Of a DNA stretch of 64,000 bases, positions 31,665 through 40,411 are shown piece by piece. The stretch spans positions 372,001 through 436,000 of the forward strand of contig JAEHOE010000091.1 of assembly GCA_016858145.1 (NCBI GenBank), written 5' to 3'. Numbering within the stretch: position 1 is the first letter of the stretch; each line of letters starts with the position of its first letter. The translations under genes and the position numbers were made by a program. This DNA comes from Edaphochlamys debaryana (lineage: Eukaryota > Chlorophyta > Chlorophyceae > Chlamydomonadales). The notes under the pieces are model-generated. The model was not told where the DNA came from. It was given only the letters and a program-made list of their open reading frames with translations, and ran no database searches.

Positions 31665-33321
31665 TCGCGGCATCCGGGGCCTGAGCAAGGGTTGTGACAC
31701 GGGGCAAAGGCTGCACTGCGCTCTGGGCGTGATTTCAGTGCGCGGCGAGGGCTGGAACACGCTTCCGGGCTAGGGCCAGGCATCCGGGGCCTGAGCAAGG
31801 GTTGTGACACAGGGCAAAGGCTGCACTGCGCTCTGGGCGTGGTTCCACTGCGGGGCAGGGGGTGGGGCACGCTTCCGGGCTAGGGCCAGGCATCCGGGGT
31901 CTGAGCAAGGGTTGTGACACAGGGCAAAGGCTGCACTGCGCTCTGGGCGTGGTTCCACTGCGGGGCAAGGGGTGGGGCACGCTTCCGGGCTAGGGCCAGG
32001 CACCCGGGGCCTGAGCAAGGGTTGTGACACAGGGCAAAGGCTGCACTGCGCTCTGGGCGTGGTTCCACTGCGGGGCAGGGGGTGGGGCACGCTTCCGGGC
32101 TAGGGCCAGGCATTTGGGGCCTGAGCAAGGGTTGTGACACTGACGGGGCAAAGTCTGCACTGCGCTCTGGGCGTGGTTCCACTGCGGGGCAGGGGGTGGG
32201 GCACGCTTCCGGGCTAGGGCCAGGCATCCGGGGCCTGAGCAAGGGTTGTGACACAGGGCAAAGGCTGCACTGCGCTCTGGGCGTAGTTCCACTGCGGGGC
32301 AAGGGGTGGGGCACGCTTCCGGGCTAGGGCCAGGCATCCGGGGTCTGAGCAAGGGTTGTGACACAGGGCAAAGGCTGCACTGCGCTCTGGGCGTGGTTCC
32401 ACTGCGGGGTAGGGGGTGGGGCACGCTTCCGGGCTAGGGCCAGGCACCCGGGGCCTGAGCAAGGGTTGTGACACAGGGCAAAGGCTGCACTGCGCTCTGG
32501 GCGTGGTTCCACTGCGGGGCAGGGGGTGGGGCACGCTTCCGGGCTAGGGCCAGGCATTTGGGGCCTGAGCAAGGGTTGTGACACTGACGGGGCAAAGTCT
32601 GCACTGCGCTCTGGGCGTGGTTCCACTGCGGGGCAGGGGGTGGGGCACGCTTCCGGGCTAGGGCCAGGCATTTGGGGCCTGAGCAAGGGTTGTGACACAG
32701 GGCAAAGGCTGCACTGCGCTCTGGGCGTAGTTCCACTGCGGGGCAAGGGGTGGGGCACGCTTCCTGGCTAGGGCCAGGCATCCGGGGCCTGAGCAAGGGT
32801 TGTGACACAGGGCAAAGGCTGCACTGCGCTCTGGGCGTGGTTCCACTGCAGGGTAGGGGGTGGGGCACGCTTCCGGGCTAGGGCCAGGCACCCGGGGCCT
32901 GAGCAAGGGTTGTGACACAGGGCAAAGGCTGCACTGCGCTCTGGGCGTGGTTCCACTGCGGGTCAGGGAGTGGGGCACGCTTCCGGGCTAGGGCCAGGCA
33001 TTTGGGGCCTGAGCAAGGGTTGTGACACTGACGGGGCAAAGTCTGCACTGCGCTCTGGGCGTGGTTCCACTGCGGGGCAGGGGGTGGGGCACGCTTCCGG
33101 GCTAGGGCCAGGCATTTGGGGCCTGAGCAAGGGTTGTGACACTGACGGGGCAAAGTCTGCACTGCGCTCTGGGCGTGGTTCCACTGCGGGGCAGGGGCTG
33201 GGGCACGCTTCCGGGCTAGGGCCAGGCATTTGGGGCCTGAGCAAGGGTTGTGACACTGACGGGGCAAAGTCTGCACTGCGCTCTGGGCGTGGTTCCACTG
33301 CGGAGCAGGGGCTGGGGCACG
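31665..33321 (+). repeat. Satellite array A: 110/114-bp units, about 15 copies
   Basis: The core word GTTGTGACAC recurs 15 times at spacings of 110 or 114. The longer units carry an extra TGACGG-type insertion after GACAC. Longer units sit near 32133, 32576, 33020, 33134 and 33248. The first three are 443-444 bp apart, giving a four-unit higher-order repeat. Long frames across it are artefacts of repeat length and composition. Confidence 0.95.
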
Positions 33322-34452
33322 CAACACGGGCAAGGAGCCAAGAGCCCGCCTGTACTTGGTTCCACCGCCCGTTGACTGCTGGGGAGCCCTAGGCTTGGGG
33401 TGGGGCGTGTGCGCACGAGCTGCAACACAGGCAAGGAGCCAAGAGCCCGCCTGGGCTTGGTTCCACCGCCCGTTGACTGCTGGGGAGCCCTAGGCTTGGG
33501 GTGGGGCGTGTGCGCACGAGCTGCAACACAGGCAAGGAGCCAAGAGCCCGCCTGGGCTTGGTTCCACCGCCCGTTGACTGCTGGGGAGCCTTAGGCTTGG
33601 GGTGGGGCGTGTGCGCACGAGCTGCAAACACAGGCAAGGAGCCAAGAGCCCGCCTGGGCTTGGTTCCACCGCCCGTTGACTGCTGGGGAGCCCTAGGCTT
33701 GGGGTGGGGCGTGTGCGCACGAGCTGCAACACAGGCAAGGAGCCAAGAGCCCGCCTGGGCTTGGTTCCACCGCCCGTTGACTGCTGGGGAGCCTTAGGCT
33801 TGGGGTGGGGCGTGTGCGCACGAGCTGCAACACAGGCAAGGAGCCAAGAGCCCGCCTGGGCTTGGTTCCACCGCCCGTTGACTGCTGGGGAGCCCTAGGC
33901 TTGGGGTGGGGCGTGTGCGCACGAGCTGCAACACGGGCAAGGAGCCAAGAGCCCGCCTGGGCTTGGTTCCACCGCCCGTTGACTGCTGGGGAGCCCTAGG
34001 CTTGGGGTGGGGCGTGTGCGCACGAGCTGCAACACAGGCAAGGAGCCAAGAGCCCGCCTGGGCTTGGTTCCACCGCCCGTTGACTGCTGGGGAGCCTTAG
34101 GCTTGGGGTGGGGCGTGTGCGCACGAGCTGCAACACGGGCAAGGAGCCAAGAGCCCGCCTGGGCTTGGTTCCACCGCCCGTTGACTGCTGGGGAGCCCTA
34201 GGCTTGGGGTGGGGCGTGTGCGCACGAGCTGCAACACAGGCAAGGAGCCAAGAGCCCGCCTGGGCTTGGTTCCACCGCCCGTTGACTGCTGGGGAGCCTT
34301 AGGCTTGGGGTGGGGCGTGTGCGCACGAGCTGCAACACAGGCAAGGAGCCAAGAGCCCGCCTGGGCTTGGTTCCACCGCCCGTTGACTGCTGGGGAGCCC
34401 TAGGCTTGGGGTGGGGCGTGTGCGCACGAGCTGCAACACAGGCAAGGGGCCA
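33322..34452 (+). repeat. Satellite array B: 101-bp units, about 11 copies
   Basis: The unit contains CAAGGAGCCAAGAGCCCGCC, GTTGACTGCTGGGGAGCC and GGGGTGGGGCGTGTGCGCAC. Spacing is 101 bp, with one 102-bp unit caused by an extra A near 33627. Units alternate between GAGCCCTAGG and GAGCCTTAGG over most of the array, and ACACAGG/ACACGGG partly co-varies, indicating a 202-bp dimer. It joins array A directly. Confidence 0.95.
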
Positions 34453-34939
34453 AGAGGGGCAAGCACGGCGGAGTGCACTCTATCTGAGGAGTGCGGCTGG
34501 CAGAGGGAGGTGATGGACTCGCTCGGCGTGTCGACCCAACCCCGGCGCGAGGCACACGCGGAGCCTTTACAGGGCAAAGTCATCAGTGTTGTTTGCTCTG
34601 ATATTATCTAGGCTCACTAGGCGCACAAGCGGCCTAGCAAATGGCTTAATCGCATCGCCCTGCAGTACCGGGCAATCGGTCAACGGGGTGCGCCGCGCGC
34701 GACAGTAGGTATTCTAGCACTTAGAGCTTATACTCATACAGATATAGCAGCACCATTCTTGCTGTTGCAAGCCAAGCCGAGCGAGTATAACAGGGATGCC
34801 CCCGTGCACACGTGGAGCACCTTGGCCCGATACGTTTTGCACGCCTTCTAGCGATGCTTTCGTTAGACTGGTTTATGTTGCAAACAGCTACTCGGCAACG
34901 GAGTTGCCCGCCTGTCAGTGCTCGAGCATTCAACGTGCG
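34453..34939 (+). other. Spacer with no supported gene
   Basis: The last array unit degrades near 34450. The rest has no repeat or convincing exon. Confidence 0.3.
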
Positions 34940-35551
34940 CGAGGCCTCCTGGCGCCGCTCGGCGAGAGACGGCTGTACCTTAAGCACTACGAGGTGTCCT
35001 TGGACTCCTTTGGTGAGGCAGAACTCGGGGGCGCAGCAGAGGGGTCCGTTTGACCAGCTGGCTGCTACAGCCGCGTCAACTTGACCCGCCGCCTCAATTC
35101 AAACAACACCCCTCTCCTCCAAGCGACAGGTCAGCGTGCCTACAGAAAGCCAGCCGTTAAGGTCATGTGGTCAGAAATCGATCTGGCTGAGAGTCTGGTG
35201 GATGCCGTGGCACTATCAAGCATTGCTGCAAACCTTCAGGATTTTCCCCCTGAAAGCGGCAGCCTGGTGCGACGATCATGATATTCCCCACGGACACGTG
35301 TACTGCTGGGGGGAAACGGTGTATTGGGAGGTCTTTTACGAGCCATGGACAGCGTGGCCGCTACCGCCACAAGCAGTTCCGCGTCGTCAGCAGCAGACAT
35401 GCAGTGACGACCAGGAGTGAGCTGGGCTGGTCTGGGGAGCAAGCGCGCGCCGCACCCCGTTCACTGGCTTACTGCGCCCACCTGCTTTACCTGCTTGCAG
35501 CACAGCTACGTCGGCTCTGTGGCCCTGGACCCCTGGGATATAGTTAGCGTA
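34940..35551 (+). CDS. Possible 3' exons of an unrecognised gene
   Basis: A frame reading LLAPLGERRLYLKHYEVSLD runs to a GTGAGG donor near 35012. A possible last exon after TGCTTGCAG (about 35500) reads HSYVGSVALDPWDIVSV and stops at about 35551. A TGTAA motif follows at 35635, the usual spacing for an algal 3' UTR. The middle exons are ambiguous and the product is not recognised. It may be a gene truncated by the adjacent satellite. Confidence 0.25.
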
Positions 35552-35634
35552 TAGCTGGTAGTGATGATGGGCGGCTTACTTCTTGAGAACTAAACTGGCG
35601 TGACGTGTTGACCTTGGGCCTAGCTACCAGGCAT

Positions 35635-35639
35635 TGTAA
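35635..35639 (+). terminator. Putative TGTAA polyadenylation signal
   Basis: TGTAA lies 84 bases after the possible stop at 35551. This pentamer is the common green-algal poly(A) signal, but the assignment depends on the upstream gene being real. Confidence 0.3.
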
Positions 35640-35717
35640 AAACCGCTGATGGCTATGTTCGCAAAGCCCCCCTGCAACGCGCGAGCACTGACTGCTCGGT
35701 TCCATTAGCATAATAGT

Positions 35718-36105
35718 TCGGAGCAGCGGGTTCGAAATTGGACGGGTCAGCCGGGCATGGTCAGCTTTCGGAGCATTGGCTCCGAACGGGCATGCTGTGA
35801 CATTTCGGAGCAGCGGGTTCGAAATTGAATGGGTCAGCCGGGCGTGGTCAGCTTTCGGAGCATTGGCTCCGAACGGGCATGCTGTGATATTTCGGAGCGC
35901 CGGCTCCGAAGTCTGAGGGATCAGTCAGGGGGGGGGCAAGCTTTCGGAGCCCCGACTCCGAACAGGCCGCCGTGATACTTCGGAGGGACGGCTTCGAAAT
36001 CTCAGGGGGGCTGGGCCGACGCTTGTATTTCGGAGCGCCCGCCCCGAAATCTAGCCGGGGGCCTGTTCGGAGCCGACGCTCCGAACAGGCCCGCTCCGAA
36101 AAGTT
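35718..36105 (+). repeat. Cluster of TTCGGAGC...GCTCCGAA palindromes (right cluster)
   Basis: About ten hairpin-forming units of the type TTTCGGAGC-ATTG-GCTCCGAAC are packed into 390 bp. A unit of about 95 bp (35718-35810) is repeated nearly exactly at 35813-35907. The cluster ends exactly where LINE coding sequence begins. Confidence 0.9.
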
Positions 36106-39100
36106 GGACTGCCGACTTCAACTTCGTCCCCAACCCCGCCCTGGACAGCATCTCGGCGCATGGGCGCCCCGACGATGCCGCCACCACAGCAACTTTCTCC
36201 ACCTTCTGCCCAGGCCTCGTTGACGTCTATCGTGCCCTTCACCCCGAGCAGCGCGCATACACGTTCACCAACGGCGCCAGCGCCGCCCGCCTCGACCGCC
36301 TTCTCGCCTCCAGTCCCCTGGCGGCCCACGTGCCCACCTGCCGCGTGGAGTCAGGCCGCCCCTCTGACCACCGGCTGGTTTCCATCTACATCAACCCCCT
36401 TGATACGGCACGGCCCCCCGGGCGGGGCCTCCCAAGAGCCCGCCTCCACTTCTTGGATCACCCCGACCTGCGAGACCAGTTTGGCGACTGGCTTATACAA
36501 GCGAGTGCCGCACGCCCAACCACGCCCGCCGAGTGCCTGCAGTGGTGGACCCGCTTCAAGCGCTCCCTCCTCATCAGCTGCAACCGACTCAACCGTATGG
36601 CACGCCAGCGCCGCCTGCAGGCAACTGCAGAAGCAGAGGCGGCTGCCCAAGCAGAAGCCGCAGCATTTGCAGCCGTAGCAGCGGGCGACCTCAGCGCCGC
36701 GTCAGCAGCGGCCGCCGCGCGCGCAGCTGCCGCCGCCGCCAGCCTCCGCGCCGCAGCACCATGGGCCCGCCGCGCACGTCAAGCCTGGCTCCGGACTGGG
36801 GAGCGCCCCTGCCCAGCCATCACACGACTAATCCGCCCCGTCTCAGGTGGCTGCGTCATACGACAGCTTCAGCGCCCTGACGGGTCCCAGGCAACCAATC
36901 CCGAAGAGTTACCTGAGGTGATGGCAGAGTTCTGGAGCAGAGTCAGCACAGCCGCAGCTGCCGACCCAGAAGCCCGCGCACAGGTCTTACACGCCCTACG
37001 TGCAGCCGGCAACCGCTGCCCGCCGAGCCGTGTAGCCGAGATGGGGGCAGCGGAGGTTCTGGCAAAGGAGGTAGCCACAGCTATTGCCGGCGCCCGGCCC
37101 GGAACTGCCCCCGGCGCAGATGGCATCCCCATGGATCTCTACAAGGCGTACACAGCACAGCTAACCCCTATCCTCGTTGACGTCTTCACCGCCATTGGGA
37201 CCACCGAGTCGACCCCAGCAGGCTTTCTGGACGCAGTGATCTCGTGCTTTCACAAGGGCGGGGACCCAGCTGTCGCCGCCATGTACCGCCCAATCGCCCT
37301 CCTGGACACGGACTACCGCCTCCTTGCCCGCGTCCTCGCCCGCCGCCTCCTCCCCGCCTTCGTGGAGGCCATTGACAACGAGCAGACCGCCTTCCTCACC
37401 CTTCGCCTCATCTCCGACAACATCCTCCTCATGCAGCTGCTCGCTGAGTCCTTGCGCAAATCAGGCGAGTCGGGCCTCATAGCCTTCCTCGACTTCCACA
37501 AAGCGTACGACACTGTGGACAGGCCGTTCCTCCTCGCCTGCCTGGATGCTCTGGGGGTTGGCGATGGCTTTCTTAGATGGGTCAGACTGATCTACACGGG
37601 CACCAGATCGGCTGCCTTGGTCAACGGTCAGCTTTCCAGCTATAAGGCAGTTACAGCTGGGGTACGACAGGGCTGCCCGCTGGCCCCCCTTCTCTACCTG
37701 GCCCCCGGACAAGCCCTGCTCTCCTTCCTCAAGCGACTTGAACTGGGGTTCGCCCTAGCCAACACGCGCCTCACAGCCAGCCAGTATGCAGATGACTACG
37801 GACAGATCCTGCGATCCACCGCCCTCGTCTCCGCCCTGATGAGCGCCATGGACACCTTCGCAGCAGCGTCAGGCCAACGCCTCAACGTGGGAAAGTGCGA
37901 GCTCCTCCGCATCGGCACGCCGCCGCCCCCGGCCCTCCAGCAGCATCCCCCCCCCGGACCCCAGGCTGCGGAGCAGGTTGCCGGCCTCCACCTCGCCGCC
38001 TCTGCACGCACCCTTGGCGTCACGTTCTCCACACAACCAACGGCGGCCACTCCCCTCCCTCCCCCCCTGCTGGACAAGTTCCTCAGCCGCCTGACTCTGA
38101 TCGCGAGGATGGGCCTCTCAGCCTTCGGCGTTGCCTCATGCCTGTCCGCCTACGGCCTGGGCACCCTCCTCTACCACTGCCAGCACAACGGCCTACCCCC
38201 TCGTACGGCGACAGAGCACCTAGTGGGCACGGTGGCGGCCCTGACCGACCGCAACATGACGCCTGCTCGATACAGGGACAACCCCAACGCACTGCCCGCA
38301 GGAGCACCCACGAGCTGCATGTACCTCTCCCCGGCAGTTGGCGGCTTTGGCCTGCTCCCCCTCGTCGAGCACACTGGCGCCAGGCACGCGAGTGCGGCAG
38401 TCCGTGGCATTCTGGGCGCCTGCGGCCTCCTCCGCTACCGCCCGCCGTGGACCGCGCCGCTCGTCTCCCTGCTCCGCTCAACCCACCCAGCAGCACACCC
38501 GCTCTGCCTCCTGACAATGCGGCGCCCGACCTCGTCGATCGGTCTCCGCATCTTGGGGGCCACAGTCCAATGCGCAACCTCACCAGCACTGGTGCGCGTG
38601 GCAGGCGCGCTAGCGCTGCTGCCCCGGGCCCAAGTGATTGCTCCCATGCCAGCCGGAGCCTGGGTCTACAATGCACCGCTTTGGGGCAACCCAGCCCTGC
38701 CCGCGGGGAACATCGACAACAACGCCCCAAGCTGGGGCCTCGAAGGCGAGTTCACAGATCTGTTCGCGGTTCCGGGACTGCGGACAGTAGGCACGGCAGT
38801 CCGCTGCCTAGATGAGCTTGAGCGCATCCGAGGGATGCACGGGCTGGAGGGCAGCATAGGCCGGGCTCTCGCACGGGCGAGGGCCCAGATCAACAGGTCA
38901 TATACCGAAAGGGTAGTACAGAGCATTTTGGGCACGCAGGTGGGAGCACTCCCACAAGCACTCCGCAATGGACTAGACATGGGACAGCGCCTGGGCGCGC
39001 TTATTAGCCGGCTCCCGGCCGGGTGGGCCGAAGCAGCACGGGGGGTGGACGATCAGGCGGCCGCCCCAGGGGAAGAAGAGGCTTGGGCGAACATTGCCAG

Positions 39101-39830
39101 GGGCATAGGCTGGGAGGACGTCAGCTTGGCAAAGATGACAGTTAGCCTGGCCACGCACTTGCAATTGGGACCGGCTCGGGTTAAGCTAGCACGGAAGCAT
39201 GCACTTTACATTCAGGAGGCGTACGGCACAGACACGGCATCAGCAGAAGCAGTGGCAAGTCTGAAAGCGGTTTGGCCGAGGTTGTGGGGCATTAAGTGGG
39301 ATCCGGGCAATAAAGAGCCCTTGTGGAGGCTGGCGATGGATGGCTTCCCGGGATTTGGCATGCACCGGAGCCAGTTAGGAACTGAGAACGTGGCGAGGTG
39401 TCCGTGTGGGCGGGCCATGGAGCAAGGCGATCGGCTCCACCATTTCTGGTATTGTCCAGCCGCTGTGGCTGTTCGTATGCGCCTCAGTCATGGTATTGGC
39501 AGGGCGGTGAAACGACACGAGGTGTGGCTTGCTGTGCCCCCAGAGGGCACCGGGATTCATGCGCGAGTGTGGGACGTGGTGTGTCTGGCCGCGATATGCG
39601 CGATGGACCGGGCCAGAAGGTACAAGTATGCGCACAGGGACGCTCAGGACCACTCCTTGATGATGGCACAGGCTTTAGCAGTAGCACGAGGCGAGTTTGA
39701 GGGCCGTTTGCAGTGTTTTGCGGAGGTTGGGCTCACGCACAGGGGCTGGGATGAGGTCCCAACCGACCACCCTTTCCTAGCGGCCAGGGCGGACGGATCA
39801 GTGCAGTATGCAGGCCCGGACGCCCCTTGA
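35976..39830 (+). CDS. LINE endonuclease (C-terminal part) / reverse transcriptase ORF
   Basis: The frame is open from just after a TGA at 35973. LINE homology starts near 36108 with ADFNFVPNPALDSISAHG, then RLDRLLASSPLAAHVPTC and SGRPSDHRLVSI (the APE SDH motif). RT landmarks: TAPGADGIPMDLYKAY, YRPIALLDTDYRLLARVLAR, IAFLDFHKAYDTVDRPF, GVRQGCPLAPLLYL, and the catalytic box QYADD near 37785. A tail finger reads RCPCGRAMEQGDRLHHFWYC. There is no stop or frameshift over about 1240 codons, so the copy is young. It lacks the endonuclease N-terminus and any ORF1. Confidence 0.85.
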   Translation, partial: YFGGTASKSQGGWADACISERPPRNLAGGLFGADAPNRPAPKSWTADFNFVPNPALDSISAHGRPDDAATTATFSTFCPGLVDVYRALHPEQRAYTFTNGASAARLDRLLASSPLAAHVPTCRVESGRPSDHRLVSIYINPLDTARPPGRGLPRARLHFLDHPDLRDQFGDWLIQASAARPTTPAECLQWWTRFKRSLLISCNRLNRMARQRRLQATAEAEAAAQAEAAAFAAVAAGDLSAASAAAAARAAAAAASLRAAAPWARRARQAWLRTGERPCPAITRLIRPVSGGCVIRQLQRPDGSQATNPEELPEVMAEFWSRVSTAAAADPEARAQVLHALRAAGNRCPPSRVAEMGAAEVLAKEVATAIAGARPGTAPGADGIPMDLYKAYTAQLTPILVDVFTAIGTTESTPAGFLDAVISCFHKGGDPAVAAMYRPIALLDTDYRLLARVLARRLLPAFVEAIDNEQTAFLTLRLISDNILLMQLLAESLRKSGESGLIAFLDFHKAYDTVDRPFLLACLDALGVGDGFLRWVRLIYTGTRSAALVNGQLSSYKAVTAGVRQGCPLAPLLYLAPGQALLSFLKRLELGFALANTRLTASQYADDYGQILRSTALVSALMSAMDTFAAASGQRLNVGKCELLRIGTPPPPALQQHPPPGPQAAEQVAGLHLAASARTLGVTFSTQPTAATPLPPPLLDKFLSRLTLIARMGLSAFGVASCLSAYGLGTLLYHCQHNGLPPRTATEHLVGTVAALTDRNMTPARYRDNPNALPAGAPTSCMYLSPAVGGFGLLPLVEHTGARHASAAVRGILGACGLLRYRPPWTAPLVSLLRSTHPAAHPLCLLTMRRPTSSIGLRILGATVQCATSPALVRVAGALALLPRAQVIAPMPAGAWVYNAPLWGNPALPAGNIDNNAPSWGLEGEFTDLFAVPGLRTVGTAVRCLDELERIRGMHGLEGSIGRALARARAQINRSYTERVVQSILGTQVGALPQALRNGLDMGQRLGALISRLPAGWAEAARGVDDQAAAPGEEEAWANIARGIGWEDVSLAKMTVSLATHLQLGPARVKLARKHALYIQEAYGTDTASAEAVASLKAVWPRLWGIKWDPGNKEPLWRLAMDGFPGFGMHRSQLGTENVARCPCGRAMEQGDRLHHFWYCPAAVAVRMRLSHGIGRAVKRHEVWLAVPPEGTGIHARVWDVVCLAAICAMDRARRYKYAHRDAQDHSLMMAQALAVARGEFEGRLQCFAEVGLTHRGWDEVPTDHPFLAARADGSVQYAGPDAP

Positions 39831-40345
39831 TGGAGGCGGGGCACACCCTGCGGCGCATAACAAACGGGAGGGAGCCGCAGGGGGGGGGGGGGTTCGCCCG
39901 GCGGCGCATAACAAACGGGAGGGAGCCGCAGGGCAGGGGCGGGGACCGGGTGAGCTACACGTGGCGTTTGATGGGATGTGCACCTTGCGGAAAGGGGACA
40001 TAGTCCTCTGCGGCGCATAACAAACGGGAGAGAGCCGCAGAGTGGGAGTGAATGTGGGGTCGGGAGAGCCAGGATCGAGAGGTGTACGGCCAACAGTGTG
40101 AGCACATGATGAACGGTGAACGGTTACTGGTAGGAGGCGCGGCCGAGGAGAGGCCATCGATACACGTTGAGCATGGTCATTGCGTGCCAAGGACTAAGGT
40201 GGGACCTGAGTGTGGTCAGTGCAAGTTATGACAGGGACTTGCGTTCTGGCTTGCAGGGGGCAAGCCCGTGAGGTGGGTCGCTTGGCCCCAGCGTTCAGCG
40301 CTGTGACCCCAGGGGGGTCCTTCATTGTAAACACCGAGGACTGGT
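36106..40345 (+). mobile_element. LINE (L1-like non-LTR retrotransposon), 5'-truncated, long RT ORF intact
   Basis: It holds the C-terminal part of an APE-type endonuclease, a complete-looking reverse transcriptase, a C-terminal Cys/His finger and a structured 3' UTR. It begins inside the endonuclease (ADFNFV, the GDFN region), so it is 5'-truncated as is usual after target-primed reverse transcription. The 3' UTR (39831 to about 40345) is shared with a second copy at 58690-59515, which fixes the approximate 3' end. Confidence 0.85.
39848..40043 (+). repeat. Three hairpin repeats in the LINE 3' UTR
   Basis: CTGCGGC ... GCCGCAG hairpins enclose GCATAACAAACGGGAGGGA at about 39848-39880, 39898-39932 and 40007-40043. 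The first arm of the second copy is slightly altered. Related hairpins recur in the other LINE 3' end near 58701-58738, so they are a family feature. Confidence 0.8.
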
Positions 40346-40411
40346 CTCAGGTGGTACCGTCGTGCGGACATGCATCTGCGGTCTCAGAGCCTGATGTACC
40401 TGTGACACACA

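Noticed and set aside
31571..33434. Long frames of 100-150 codons on both strands over the 110-bp array
   Set aside because: They repeat with the satellite period and change identically with it. Unit length and lack of stops explain them; no start, splice or domain evidence.
31665..34452. CRISPR array
   Set aside because: Whole 101-114 bp units repeat with no short-repeat/unique-spacer structure, and the genome is eukaryotic.
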